Positions 1 through 8,317 of a stretch of DNA of 64,000 nt are shown here, piece by piece; positions within the stretch are counted from its first letter, which is position 1; the number at the start of each line of letters is the position of its first letter. The notes beneath the pieces were generated by a model. That model was not told the DNA's origin and did not search any database. It saw only the letters and a program-made list of their open reading frames with translations. A program made the translations under genes and the position numbers. Source of the DNA: Haloferula rosea (GTDB lineage: Bacteria; Verrucomicrobiota; Verrucomicrobiia; Verrucomicrobiales; Akkermansiaceae); contig NZ_JAENII010000005.1 in assembly GCF_016595525.1 (NCBI RefSeq), forward strand, positions 1 through 64,000, read 5' to 3'.

Positions 1-270
1 GCGGAGCGCCTGGCGAAGGCGGGGCTGGAGTGGATGAGATTGCCGCTGAAAGCGAAGGATCTGGTGGGGCGTGGCCGCTGGCTCGATGAGAAGGCGGTGC
101 TGGCGAGTCTGATCCGGGCGCGGACAGGAGTGCGGAATGCCTGGGTGGCGGATCGCCTCGGAATGGGGATGGAGGGAAATGTGACACGGGCCGTGAGGCG
201 AGTCAGGGAAGAGAAAAGGCTGGGAAGAATGTTGAAGGATTGCGAGCGAATGCTTGAAAAACGGGACTGA
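1..270 (+). CDS. REP-type (IS200-like) transposase, C-terminal end only
   Basis: The frame is open from the first base of the window and ends at TGA 268-270, so only the last 89 residues are visible. The text around VRNAWVADRLGMG, followed by repeated basic residues, resembles the C-terminal helix-turn-helix tail of REP-associated transposases common in Verrucomicrobia. The catalytic HUH and Tyr motifs would lie upstream of the window and cannot be checked. The stop codon sits inside GGGACTGACCCC, whose inverse recurs twice downstream. Family assignment is from recall of the tail pattern, so confidence is moderate. Confidence 0.5.
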   Translation, partial: AERLAKAGLEWMRLPLKAKDLVGRGRWLDEKAVLASLIRARTGVRNAWVADRLGMGMEGNVTRAVRRVREEKRLGRMLKDCERMLEKRD

Positions 271-275
271 CCCCA

Positions 276-935
276 ATGGCCGCAGATGTTACCCTGGATG
301 GTTCGGGGTCCTCTGATCCTGATGGTTCGATTGTTTCCTATGCCTGGACCTTCGACAATGGAATCGGTGCTGCAACCACCAGTAACCCCACCCTTAGTTT
401 CCCAGTTGGCACTACCAACGGTGTTCTCGTTGTGACTGATGACCAGTCCAATCTTTCCCCTCCGGCCTCGTTTGAGGTTACGGTCACTGCATCTGCGCCG
501 GACCCATTGGAGGCTTTCGAGAACACTATCGCAGGTCAGGCTCCGACACTCACTGGTTCAGACGCTGAGCCTACGGCGATCCCTTTCAACGATGGTGTCG
601 AGAATTTGCTGAAGTATGCCTTCAACATGAACCTCGGTGGGCCCGATGTCACCACCATGGTCCCCGGCGGATCCTCAGGCTTGCCGCTGGGGCGACTGGT
701 GAGTGTCGATGGCCAAAGCTATTGGAGGGTGGAGTTTGTGCGGCGCAGGAGTAGCGGGTTGATCTACTCGCCGGAGAAGTCCTCGACGCTGGAACCAGGA
801 TCCTTCACATCACTCACCGGGGCTGTGTCAGTTGATGACCTTGGCGGAACTTGGGAACGGGTGACGATCGATGAGCCCTGCAACACAAGTGCTGATACCA
901 GATGCTTCACTCGTGTGGCAGTGACCCTGCCCTAG
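276..935 (+). CDS. PKD-domain surface protein, probably 5'-truncated
   Basis: The 219-residue product starts directly inside a PKD fold (GSGSSDPDGSIVSYAW at about residues 9-24) and has no signal peptide. It ends with a C-terminal module containing NLLKYAFN, a pattern seen at the ends of many secreted Verrucomicrobial proteins. An in-frame stop at 255-257 blocks extension upstream. A PKD domain with no export signal, placed 5 bp after a transposase gene, suggests the front of a larger extracellular protein was removed or separated by insertion. It is probably a non-functional remnant, although translation from ATG 276 is possible. Confidence 0.6.
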   Translation: MAADVTLDGSGSSDPDGSIVSYAWTFDNGIGAATTSNPTLSFPVGTTNGVLVVTDDQSNLSPPASFEVTVTASAPDPLEAFENTIAGQAPTLTGSDAEPTAIPFNDGVENLLKYAFNMNLGGPDVTTMVPGGSSGLPLGRLVSVDGQSYWRVEFVRRRSSGLIYSPEKSSTLEPGSFTSLTGAVSVDDLGGTWERVTIDEPCNTSADTRCFTRVAVTLP

Positions 936-957
936 TTGGCTAACCGCCAAGGTTTTT
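936..957 (+). terminator. Weak Rho-independent terminator after the PKD fragment
   Basis: TTGGC (936-940) and GCCAA (946-950) form a 5-bp stem directly after the TAG stop, followed by GGTTTTT. The stem is short, so this is tentative. Confidence 0.35.
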
Positions 958-1162
958 CCATCTCTCTATGAACCAACGGCCTTGGAATCCTTTCGGGGTC
1001 AGTTCGAAATGGCTATGTAAGGGATCTGAAAGGGGTCAGTTACGGTGATGGAATCAAGGGGTATATTCGGGATATTTCGGGTTGAGGTTGATGCTGGAGA
1101 TGGCGGGTTGGATCAAAGAGTTTTCCGGATCTGAGGACACCGAAGATCAGGTGAAGAAGCTT

Positions 1163-1274
1163 GGTGGTATGAGCCGGGCACATGGGTTACACGTTGACCG
1201 GGGACATGGGTGACAGATCAGGGTGATGAATGCCCTGGGAAACCGAGTCACCAATGTGCCCGGCTCATACCACC
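1163..1274. repeat. Perfect 21-bp inverted repeat resembling insertion-sequence ends
   Basis: GGTGGTATGAGCCGGGCACA plus T at 1163-1183 is the exact reverse complement of 1254-1274. Pairing continues after one mismatch for three more bases. The 70-bp centre contains GGGGACATGGGTGAC (1199-1213) and a partial inverted copy near 1246-1260. The repeated (G)CACATGGGT / GACATGGGTGAC words resemble IS481-family ends from memory. At 112 bp it could be a MITE or fused solo ends. Confidence 0.5.
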
Positions 1275-1323
1275 CAATGGCGAGACCCCAATGGCGACGA
1301 CCCCAATGGCGACCCCAATGGGG
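1273..1323. repeat. Short tandem array of CCCAATGG(CGA)
   Basis: Four copies of CCCAATGG occur within 51 bp, three of them continuing as CCCAATGGCGA (starting at 1273, 1287 and 1302) and the last as CCCAATGGGG (1314-1323). The array starts inside the right arm of the inverted repeat. Confidence 0.6.
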
Positions 1324-1411
1324 CCCCACTGGCAGGTGGGCCCAACCGTGCTCTTGGGGCAGCGCCATTCGGGTCTGAGTGGCTATTCTTTGGGAAGCGT
1401 TGGAGGGTTTG

Positions 1412-3832
1412 TTAGAAGGCGGGCTGCCAGGTTTCGCCGGCCTTCAATTGCTTCTGTTGGGAATCCTTACCGGAGCGGATGACGAGCTTGCCGTCATGGG
1501 TTGCGGTGATGGAGACCTGATCGGGTGCTCCGTCTTTCCACGAGAGATCGACGATGAATCCGCCCCGGGCGCGGAGGCCGCTGAATGAGCCATCGGGCCA
1601 GTCGGTGGGGAGGGCGGGAAGGAGGTCGATCTCGCCACCGTCATCCCGGTAGTGGCTCTGCATGAGCATTTCGGCGATGCCGGCACAGCCGCCGAAGTTG
1701 CCATCGATCTGGAAGGGTGGGTGGACGTCGAGCAGGTTCGGGTTGGTACCTTCCTTGAGAAGGTTACGCACCATGAGGTAGGCGTGGTCGCCATCGTGGA
1801 TGCGGGCCCAGAAGTTGATCTTCCATCCCATCGACCAGCCGGTGGCGCCGTCGCCCCGCTGGATCAGCGTGGTCTTCGCGGCGTCGGCGAGCTCGGGGGT
1901 GTGGACCGGGCTGATCTGGCTGCCGGGGTAGAGCCCGAAGAGGTGGTTGATGTGGCGGTGCTTGTCGTTGGGGTTGTCGATGTCCTCGTACCATTCCTGG
2001 AGCTGGCCGTGCTTGCCGACCCGGTATTTGACGAGCTTGCCGAGGGTGGTCTTCCAGCGTTCGACGCGTGGGCCGGACTCACCGATGGATTCGGCGGCGG
2101 CGATGGCATTCTTCAGTGTCTCGCGGGCCATGGCGATGTCGGCGGTGGCGCCGAGGGAGATCGGGCCGTGCTCGGGAGACCAGCTGGGGGTGCTGGAGAG
2201 TTCGCCGGACGGGAGTTCGAAAAGGAAGTCGGCGACGAAGTCGGCGCTGCCGGAGAGGATGGGCCAAGTACGATTTTTCAAGTAGTTCTGGTCGAGTCCG
2301 AACGCATATTGCTCGAAGGCGTGGGTGCTGAGCCACGGACCGCCGAGGGGGAAGTAGGCCCAGTAGCGCGGGCGGTTCTTGCCCGGGTGGGGGACGGTGT
2401 ATCCCCACAGGTTGCCTGACAGGTGGGCGGTCCACCCTGCGGCGTCATTGTAGGCGCGGGCGGTGATGGCGCCGGGTTTCCGCATGGAGTCGATGTAGTC
2501 GACGAGGGGTTCCTGGCATTCGAGCAGGTTGCAGGGCCCGCTGGGCCAGTAGTTCATCTGCAGGTTGATGTTCAGGTGGTAGTCGCTGTTCCATGCGGGG
2601 ATGGTTTCATTGCACCAGATGCCCTGGAGGTTGGCGGGCAGGCCACCCGGACGGGAACTGCCGATGAGGAGGTAGCGACCGAACTGGAAATACAGCTCTT
2701 CGAGGTCGTGGTCGGCCTGCGACTTGTTGAGCTTCATGCGCTCATCGAGTGGGAGCTTGAGGGTTTTCTCGGCGGTGGTTCCGAGGTCGAGGCTGACGCG
2801 ACCATGCAGGTCCGTGTGGTCCTTGATGTGGCGTTTCCTGAGCTGGTCGAAGCCGGTGCTCATGGCCTTGCCCAGGCGGGCGGCATTCGGTCCCGCGGGG
2901 TGCTTGCCGCGGTAGTGCGGGTAGCTCTGGGCGTAGTCGGTCCCTGCCACGAGGATGAAGGTGGCGGTGTCGGCTCCCTTGACCTGGATGCCCTTGGTGC
3001 TGGCGGTCACCGATCCGCCTTCATGAAGGACGCCGATGCGGGCATCCAGCTGCAGGCCATTGTTCTCGACCTTACCGGCGGCGATGAAGATGCCGTCTTC
3101 GGCGCTGGTGTGGATCGAGTGGGGGGTGAAGAAGCTGAGGGAGAGGTCTTGCTTGGCGGGCTGATCGGCTCCGAAACGGAATACGAGGGCGCGGTCGGGA
3201 TTCGAGCAGAAGGCGGTTCGTTCGAAGCGGGTGCCATCGTGGGTGTAGCTGACGGTGTGGACTCCGGTGGAAAGATCGAGTTGGCGGCGATAGTCCATGG
3301 CCGGGTCGAAAGCCGGGTGCCCGGTTTCGATGAGGAGCTCGCCGAAGGTCTGGTAGCGACCGAAGTTCTTGTCGGCGATGTCGCGGTCGTCGTGGCCGAG
3401 TCCGCGGAGATGTTCGGTGCTCAGGTCCTGGGCCTTCTTGATGCTGGCCTTGTCCCCCTTGAGGAGCAGGGCACGGATTTCGGGAAGGTGCTTGTGGGCG
3501 TCGTGATGGTTCTGGTCGGCGATGAATCCTTCCGATCCGGGGCCGCCGCTCCACAGGCTGTGCTCGTTGAACTGGATGCGTTCGCGGCTGACGTCGCCGT
3601 AGATCATCGCGCCGATGAAGCCGTTGCCGAGCGGGAGGCAGTATTTTTCCCAGGCCTGATCCGGGTTCGGCTTGTGGGTGCGCTTGGGGTTCTCGACGGT
3701 CCAGCTCTGGAGCGGGCTTTTCACGCCATAGGCCTCGGCCGGCCGATCAAACCACATCAGGAGTTCGGAGGCTCCGGCTGAGGATCCCCAGCTCGAAACG
3801 GCGGCGATGGCGTAAAAGCAAAGTTTATTCAT
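1412..3832 (-). CDS. Secreted glycoside hydrolase family 95 (alpha-L-fucosidase)
   Basis: An 806-residue exported enzyme predicted to release alpha-1,2-linked L-fucose, or a related sugar, from glycans. The start at ATG 3832 gives a clear signal peptide (MNKLCFYAIAAVSSWGSSAGA). The GH95 N-terminal domain is recognisable (PLGNGFIGAMIYGD, NEHSLWSGGP). Catalytic-core features follow: the Asn pair in NINLQMNYWPSG, the acid region SWSPEHGPISLG, and the Asp in WARIHDGDHAY. Length matches the family. The open frame extends another 436 residues upstream with no domain and is rejected there. No sulfatase or fucose-catabolism gene is adjacent, so it stands alone. Some GH95 members prefer L-galactose, so the exact substrate is open. 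Confidence 0.9.
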   Translation of the reverse strand: MNKLCFYAIAAVSSWGSSAGASELLMWFDRPAEAYGVKSPLQSWTVENPKRTHKPNPDQAWEKYCLPLGNGFIGAMIYGDVSRERIQFNEHSLWSGGPGSEGFIADQNHHDAHKHLPEIRALLLKGDKASIKKAQDLSTEHLRGLGHDDRDIADKNFGRYQTFGELLIETGHPAFDPAMDYRRQLDLSTGVHTVSYTHDGTRFERTAFCSNPDRALVFRFGADQPAKQDLSLSFFTPHSIHTSAEDGIFIAAGKVENNGLQLDARIGVLHEGGSVTASTKGIQVKGADTATFILVAGTDYAQSYPHYRGKHPAGPNAARLGKAMSTGFDQLRKRHIKDHTDLHGRVSLDLGTTAEKTLKLPLDERMKLNKSQADHDLEELYFQFGRYLLIGSSRPGGLPANLQGIWCNETIPAWNSDYHLNINLQMNYWPSGPCNLLECQEPLVDYIDSMRKPGAITARAYNDAAGWTAHLSGNLWGYTVPHPGKNRPRYWAYFPLGGPWLSTHAFEQYAFGLDQNYLKNRTWPILSGSADFVADFLFELPSGELSSTPSWSPEHGPISLGATADIAMARETLKNAIAAAESIGESGPRVERWKTTLGKLVKYRVGKHGQLQEWYEDIDNPNDKHRHINHLFGLYPGSQISPVHTPELADAAKTTLIQRGDGATGWSMGWKINFWARIHDGDHAYLMVRNLLKEGTNPNLLDVHPPFQIDGNFGGCAGIAEMLMQSHYRDDGGEIDLLPALPTDWPDGSFSGLRARGGFIVDLSWKDGAPDQVSITATHDGKLVIRSGKDSQQKQLKAGETWQPAF

Positions 3833-4003
3833 GAGTTGATGCGCTTTAATACGTGTGATGCGGGCGTTTCTGACGATGAAATCGGAAAATTTTCTACAGG
3901 TCGTGGCTGGTGTTTGGCGGGTTGAGGAGGATTCGTGGGCTTTGGTTGCTTTGACTTCGACATTTGAAGTGGGTCGGATAGACCGTCGCGCGTGACGTTG
4001 AAA

Positions 4004-5080
4004 ATGAACTTCGAGGGAGTCCGGATTGCCGGATTGGTGTTGGCCAAGGTGGGAAACCCGTCGCGTGACGAAGCGCTGCAGACTTCCAAGCAGGTCCTGA
4101 AGGTGGAGGACGAGGATCAAGGGATGTTGTCGTCGATTTTCCTGCGCCCATTCAAGGGGCTGGGGATGCAGGGGCACCGCTTCCATCACCATACGTCGCT
4201 GGAGAAGCATGAGCTCAACGAGTGTGCGGATTCCATTCTGAAGGATGAGGCGACGTTGCTCGAGCGGGGTTGTGAAATCGCCAACCGTCTTTATTCGAAG
4301 TCCAACCACCCGAACATCAAGTCGGGGGACCTGTGCATTGCGCTGGTGGAGGGGATCGAAGTGGAGGGTGAGATGAAGAAGGCGATCTGCATCCTGAAGT
4401 CCGAGAGTGTCACGCCTTTCCTCAGCATTTCGTCCAAGGACGGCGACCTGCAGTTGCTCACCGAGCACGGCATCAATCCCGAGAAAATCGACAAGGGCTG
4501 CCTGATCGTCGATCACTTCCCGGCGAAAGGTTACTACGTGCTGACCTTTGATCGGGCGGGCTCCGAATCGCGTTTCTGGGTGCGGGATTTCCTGAGTGTG
4601 GTGCCGATCAGCGATGCCGCGCTGCTCAGCAAGAAGGTGGCGGAGATGGCGGTGGCTGCCGTGGCGACGACGGCCGGGGCATCGATGGAAGATGGTGGCG
4701 ATGATTCTCCGCCGTGGGAGGCGAACCGGGCGGCGAGCGAGGCGCTGGGATACTTCAAGGACAACAAGAAGTTCAGTCTGGCGGAATTCGAGGAGCAGGC
4801 GCTGCGCACGCCGGAGGCCAAGGCGAAGTTCGCTGAGGAACGCCGGCGCATGGAGGAGGACGAAGGCGTCAAGATCGAGGATGAGTTCGATATCTCGCAG
4901 CGTGATGTCACCAAGGCGAAGAAGATGATGAAGTCGATCATGAAGCTCGACACCGGGGTGGAGCTGCGGCTTTCGCCGAAGGCGATCGAGCAGAAGGTGC
5001 CCGTCATCGAGAACGGCTACGACGAGGAGCGCGGGATGAAATTCGTGAAGATTTATTACAAGCGCGACCTGGCGAAGTGA
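4004..5080 (+). CDS. Nucleoid-associated protein, NdpA/YejK (37-kDa) family
   Basis: The 358-residue protein matches the NA37/NdpA family, bacterial proteins that co-purify with the nucleoid and whose exact function is unclear. Supporting text includes LFDRAG-type and KGYYVLTFD strands near residue 180, a DISQRDVTKAKKMMKS segment near 305, and the long mixed alpha/beta layout. ATG 4004 is chosen; GTG 3992 in the same frame would add four residues. It is divergent from the fucosidase across about 170 bp, which should hold both promoters. Codon use resembles its neighbours. Confidence 0.75.
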   Translation: MNFEGVRIAGLVLAKVGNPSRDEALQTSKQVLKVEDEDQGMLSSIFLRPFKGLGMQGHRFHHHTSLEKHELNECADSILKDEATLLERGCEIANRLYSKSNHPNIKSGDLCIALVEGIEVEGEMKKAICILKSESVTPFLSISSKDGDLQLLTEHGINPEKIDKGCLIVDHFPAKGYYVLTFDRAGSESRFWVRDFLSVVPISDAALLSKKVAEMAVAAVATTAGASMEDGGDDSPPWEANRAASEALGYFKDNKKFSLAEFEEQALRTPEAKAKFAEERRRMEEDEGVKIEDEFDISQRDVTKAKKMMKSIMKLDTGVELRLSPKAIEQKVPVIENGYDEERGMKFVKIYYKRDLAK

Positions 5081-5110
5081 GGCATCGGATCTGCGGGTGA
5101 GCCGCGATGA

Positions 5111-5136
5111 CGCCAAGCCGCCGAGGCTTGGCGTTT
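5111..5136 (+). terminator. Hairpin after the nucleoid-associated protein gene
   Basis: CGCCAAGCC (5111-5119) pairs perfectly with GGCTTGGCG (5125-5133) over a 5-base loop and is followed by TTTG. The stem is strong but the U-tract is short, so termination efficiency is uncertain. Confidence 0.5.
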
Positions 5137-5259
5137 GCATGTACGCGGGTGGGATCTGAACCTGCGAGGCAGGGCCGGGGTGGGGGGTGAGCGGTTGGCT
5201 TGTTCCGATTTTCCGTGCGTGATGGAGGATTGCGGCGTTTGTTCGGGGCGACCTGAGGC

Positions 5260-6180
5260 ATGAGTGAACCCGAAGTCATCGATGTAGAAGTTGAGCAGCC
5301 GGTCGCGCCGGGTCTGCGCAAGGACCTGATGGTACTGATGAAGGTGCGTCTGAACGTGTTCGTGCTCATCACGACGTGCTTCGGCTACCTGCTGGCTTCG
5401 AAGGAGACGGGGTTCGATCTGTCGATCCTGATGCACACGCTGATCGGCACCGCGCTGGCGGCGTTCGGCTCGGCGGCCTTCAACCAGCTGATGGAGGTGG
5501 ATCTGGATGCGCGGATGAAGCGGACGGCGGACCGACCGCTTCCTTCGCGCCGGATGGACCCCTTGTTTGCCTTCGGGGTGGGATGGATGCTTTCGGCGGC
5601 GGGGATCATTCACCTCGCGGTCAAGGTGGGGGCGCTGCCCTCGATCCTGGCGGCGGCGACGGTGGCCATTTACGTGTTCATCTACACGCCGCTGAAGCGG
5701 ATGAGCAGCATCAACACGCTGGTGGGCGCGATCCCCGGGGCGATTCCACCAGTGATCGGCTGGACGGCGGTGGCGGGCCATGAACTCGATCAGGGTGCGG
5801 CCTTCCTCTTCACCTTTTTGTTCCTCTGGCAACTGCCGCACTTCGTGGCGATCAGCTGGCTGTGCCGGGAGGAATATGAGACGGCGGGCTATCGGATGTG
5901 GAGCAATGGTGATGTCAGCGGCAAGCGGAGCGGATTGCTGAGTGCGGTTTTTTCCCTGGTGCTGGCGGTGCTGCCGATCTGGCCGTGGCTGGCGGGGTGG
6001 ACGCCGGGGGTGCCCGGCTACATCGCGCTGGGTGGCGGGGTGCTGCTTGGCTTGATGATGGCGGCGCTTTCCGGGCGTTTCATGCGCGATGGTGAGCGCA
6101 GTTCGTTCCGGCGGCTGTTCCTGTTTACGCTGCTCTATCTGCCGATCGAACTTGGATTGCTTGCCTTTGCGTGGGCCTAG
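5260..6180 (+). CDS. ctaB: Protoheme IX farnesyltransferase (heme O synthase)
   Basis: A 306-residue, roughly nine-helix membrane enzyme of the UbiA superfamily that transfers farnesyl to heme b to make heme O for terminal oxidases. The first polyprenyl-binding motif is NQLMEVDLDARMKRT; the first Asp of the usual N-x3-D-x3-D is Glu here, a substitution I recall in several phyla. The conserved YTPLKR and WQLPHF loops are present. It heads a run with two SCO-like genes and a DUF420 gene, all linked to cytochrome c oxidase assembly. No oxidase structural gene lies in the window. Confidence 0.93.
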   Translation: MSEPEVIDVEVEQPVAPGLRKDLMVLMKVRLNVFVLITTCFGYLLASKETGFDLSILMHTLIGTALAAFGSAAFNQLMEVDLDARMKRTADRPLPSRRMDPLFAFGVGWMLSAAGIIHLAVKVGALPSILAAATVAIYVFIYTPLKRMSSINTLVGAIPGAIPPVIGWTAVAGHELDQGAAFLFTFLFLWQLPHFVAISWLCREEYETAGYRMWSNGDVSGKRSGLLSAVFSLVLAVLPIWPWLAGWTPGVPGYIALGGGVLLGLMMAALSGRFMRDGERSSFRRLFLFTLLYLPIELGLLAFAWA

Positions 6181-6198
6181 GCTAGCGTCCGCGCCCTG

Positions 6199-6984
6199 AT
6201 GAAGCGCTACCCGGCCCAAGACCTCGAGCCCGCCGTTCGCGATCCCAAGAAGTTGAGGCGAACCGCCTTGATTCTGATCGGGATCATGCTGGTTGGGGCG
6301 GTTTTCATCCTGATCGCCTACAATCGTGATGCGGCGCGGCGCGCGGAGGATACGCGCCCGGCCATCACGGGGCGTCTGAACAAGAACTTCAAGGTCTGGC
6401 GTCAGGACGAAACCGAAGCCGGGTTGCTCGACTTGCGCGGCGATGTGTTCGTGATCGTGCCGGTGGTTTTTTCCCAACCCGACTCGTGGGACACGACGCG
6501 TGAGGTGCTGCTCGAGCTGGAGAAGCGGTATGAGTCGCGCGACGACCTGCACATCGTGTGCGTGACCCAGGATCCGGAGAACGAGCCGCCGGAGTTGCTG
6601 GCGGAGGAGGCAAAGAAGCTGGGTGCGGAGTTGCCGAAGTGGTGGCTGGCGGGATCCCGCGAGGAGAGTGTGCACAAGTTTTTCAAGAACGTGCTGAAGG
6701 CGAACATCATGGCTCACCGGAAGGATGGTGAGATCGTTTATGATGCCAGCCTGGTGGTGATCGACCGGGACCGTCACATCCGCCAGCCGACGGTGAGGGC
6801 GAGGAAGGCATCCGGGAAGGAACTGAACTACCGGAACCGTGTGACCTTTGATTTCGAAGGGGCGGCGGAGTGGGATGAAAAAGGTCGTTCGGAAGGGCTT
6901 GAAAAATCCAATGTCGAGACGATGAAGGACTTGCTCTTTGTCACCATCGACGAGCTGTTGGCGCAACCCGTGACTCCTGACTGA
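6199..6984 (+). CDS. SCO1-like membrane-anchored protein lacking copper-binding cysteines
   Basis: A 261-residue protein with one N-terminal membrane helix (about residues 22-41) and a periplasmic thioredoxin-like fold resembling SCO1/SenC. At the place where SCO proteins carry CxxxC the sequence reads PVVFSQPDSWDTTRE, with no Cys; the only Cys nearby is in IVCVTQDPEN. The YDASLVVIDRD strand corresponds to the SCO C-terminal half. Its last base is shared with the next gene's start, so translation is probably coupled. It may be a structural partner of its Cys-containing neighbour. Assignment rests on fold pattern and context. Confidence 0.65.
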   Translation: MKRYPAQDLEPAVRDPKKLRRTALILIGIMLVGAVFILIAYNRDAARRAEDTRPAITGRLNKNFKVWRQDETEAGLLDLRGDVFVIVPVVFSQPDSWDTTREVLLELEKRYESRDDLHIVCVTQDPENEPPELLAEEAKKLGAELPKWWLAGSREESVHKFFKNVLKANIMAHRKDGEIVYDASLVVIDRDRHIRQPTVRARKASGKELNYRNRVTFDFEGAAEWDEKGRSEGLEKSNVETMKDLLFVTIDELLAQPVTPD

Positions 6985-7694
6985 TGACCTCCAAGAAAAA
7001 GATCGTTGCCATCTACTCTTTTGTGTTTGTCGCCTCCGTGGCGATGATCCTGTTCTTCCGCACGCTGGCCCACGACGTGCCTGAGACCGATGGGCCGATC
7101 GCGACGGAGCTCGGCAAGGAGGAGGCGGAGAATTTCTTCCCGATCGAGGAGGACCTCGTCATGACCCGACAAGACGGCGAGGAGGTGAGGATGAGCGACC
7201 TGAAGGGCAAGGTCACCGTGCTGGCCCAATTCTTCGCAGTATGTCCGCACTGTGCGGTGCGGAATGGGGCGGAGCTCGGCGACATTTACGCGACCTTCAA
7301 GGATCATCCGGACTTCCGCATGGTGTGCATCAGCGTGGATCCGGAAACGGATGGAGTGGAGGAACTCGCAGCCTATGCCGAGGCGCTGAGTGCCGATCCG
7401 GAGGACTGGTGGTTCACGACCGCCGGGGACAAGCAGGCGACGCATGACTATCTGGAAAAGGAGCTCGGCTTCTTCAAGATCCGTGAGCGCCGTGATCCGG
7501 TGGACATCGCGTCGAACGGTCGCTTCGCCCATGACTTGGGCTTTCTGGTGATTGATCGGGATCACAATGTGATCGGGAAGTGGCCGTTGCCCGATCTGCG
7601 TAGCGATGAAGGAAAGCGCAACTTTCCCGGTGGCTACGAGCGCCAGAAGAAGGAGATGTATGACCGCCTGACGAAGGAGTTGGAAAATGAGTGA
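6984..7694 (+). CDS. SCO family protein with CPHC motif, cytochrome oxidase assembly
   Basis: A 236-residue membrane-anchored thioredoxin-fold protein (helix at about residues 7-25). The redox or metal site is FAVCPHCAVRN, a CxxC rather than the CxxxC of classical SCO proteins. The later His ligand position may be represented by AHDLGFLVIDRD. SCO proteins deliver copper to, or reduce, the CuA site of oxidase subunit II. The gene overlaps its upstream neighbour by one base and the downstream DUF420 gene by eight. The CxxC spacing leaves a disulfide-reductase role possible. Confidence 0.75.
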   Translation: MTSKKKIVAIYSFVFVASVAMILFFRTLAHDVPETDGPIATELGKEEAENFFPIEEDLVMTRQDGEEVRMSDLKGKVTVLAQFFAVCPHCAVRNGAELGDIYATFKDHPDFRMVCISVDPETDGVEELAAYAEALSADPEDWWFTTAGDKQATHDYLEKELGFFKIRERRDPVDIASNGRFAHDLGFLVIDRDHNVIGKWPLPDLRSDEGKRNFPGGYERQKKEMYDRLTKELENE

Positions 7695-8250
7695 CCGGAA
7701 CGAGTGGCTGAGTCGGCCGGCCAATGAGGCCCTGTGGAAAAAACTGCGGGTGGTCGCGTGGGTGGTTTCGGCGGTGGTGCTGTTGCTGGTCGGCGCCATG
7801 CAGAGGATCCGGATCGATCTGCCGGAAGGATGGGACACTTCGATGCTGCCACCCTTCCATGCGTCGGTGAATGCCCTCGGGGCTCTCGTTCTCGTGGTGG
7901 CACTGGTGTTTATCAAAATGGGCCGTGTGGGGCTGCACCGCGCCGCGATGATGGTGGCAATGGTCCTGTCGGTCTTCTTCCTGCTCTCGTATGTGGCCTA
8001 TCACATCACGAATGATCCCACGGAATATGCGGGCGAAGGTCCGATCCGAACGGTGTATTTCATCCTTCTCATCACCCACATTGTGTCGGCGGCGGTGAGC
8101 TTTCCCTTCATTCTCTTCACCTTCATCGCGGCGTGGACGAATCGCTTCGATGCGCATCGCCGGTTGGCACGCTGGGTCTTCCCGCTGTGGCTGTATGTGG
8201 CGGTGACCGGGCCGGTCTGCTACCTGATGCTGCGGCCCTATTATGCGTAA
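7687..8250 (+). CDS. DUF420 membrane protein (CtaM/YozB-like oxidase assembly factor)
   Basis: A 187-residue integral membrane protein with about five helices, matching DUF420. Hallmarks are PPFHASVNALGA, the second-helix histidines in LLSYVAYHIT, and the LITHIVSAAVSFPFIL and RLARWVFPLWLYVAVTG segments. A Bacillus member of this family (YozB/CtaM) is required for cytochrome aa3 assembly. The start codon lies inside the preceding SCO gene. It closes the assembly run that begins at ctaB. Confidence 0.85.
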   Translation: MSDRNEWLSRPANEALWKKLRVVAWVVSAVVLLLVGAMQRIRIDLPEGWDTSMLPPFHASVNALGALVLVVALVFIKMGRVGLHRAAMMVAMVLSVFFLLSYVAYHITNDPTEYAGEGPIRTVYFILLITHIVSAAVSFPFILFTFIAAWTNRFDAHRRLARWVFPLWLYVAVTGPVCYLMLRPYYA

Positions 8251-8317
8251 AGTGCAGCATGGAATGGGCATTTGGCTTCGTGCTTGAGTTGCCGCTGCGG
8301 ATGCCGATGGTGGCGTT

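Larger units (their letters stand above)
266..1040. repeat. Three copies of a 9-mer, ACTGACCCC / GGGGTCAGT, in inverted arrangement
   Basis: ACTGACCCC lies at 266-274, overlapping the transposase stop. Its exact reverse complement GGGGTCAGT occurs at 995-1003 and again at 1032-1040. The first and second copies bracket the PKD-domain gene fragment. The arrangement suggests ends of a REP or transposon family, but a 9-mer alone is weak evidence. Confidence 0.45.
936..1411. other. 476-bp gene-free stretch of insertion-sequence debris
   Basis: No convincing coding frame is seen. It holds two GGGGTCAGT 9-mers, a perfect 21-bp inverted repeat (1163-1183 and 1254-1274) and a short CCCAATGG tandem array. 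Short open frames here are made of repeats and lack start signals. The stretch lies at the 3' end of the fucosidase gene and reads as a decayed landing site for mobile elements. Confidence 0.6.

Noticed and set aside
1652-3781. Long plus-strand open frames opposite the fucosidase gene
   Set aside because: They are the GC-bias shadow of a clear GH95 protein on the minus strand, with Gly/Val/Glu-biased composition and no motif or ribosome site.
5056-6966. 636-codon minus-strand frame opposite ctaB and the SCO-like gene
   Set aside because: Composition is Arg/His/Pro-biased with no domain; ctaB on the plus strand has unmistakable motifs.
5260-8250. A complete cytochrome oxidase operon
   Set aside because: Only assembly genes (ctaB, SCO-like pair, DUF420) are present. 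No subunit I, II or III is seen, so only an assembly module is called.
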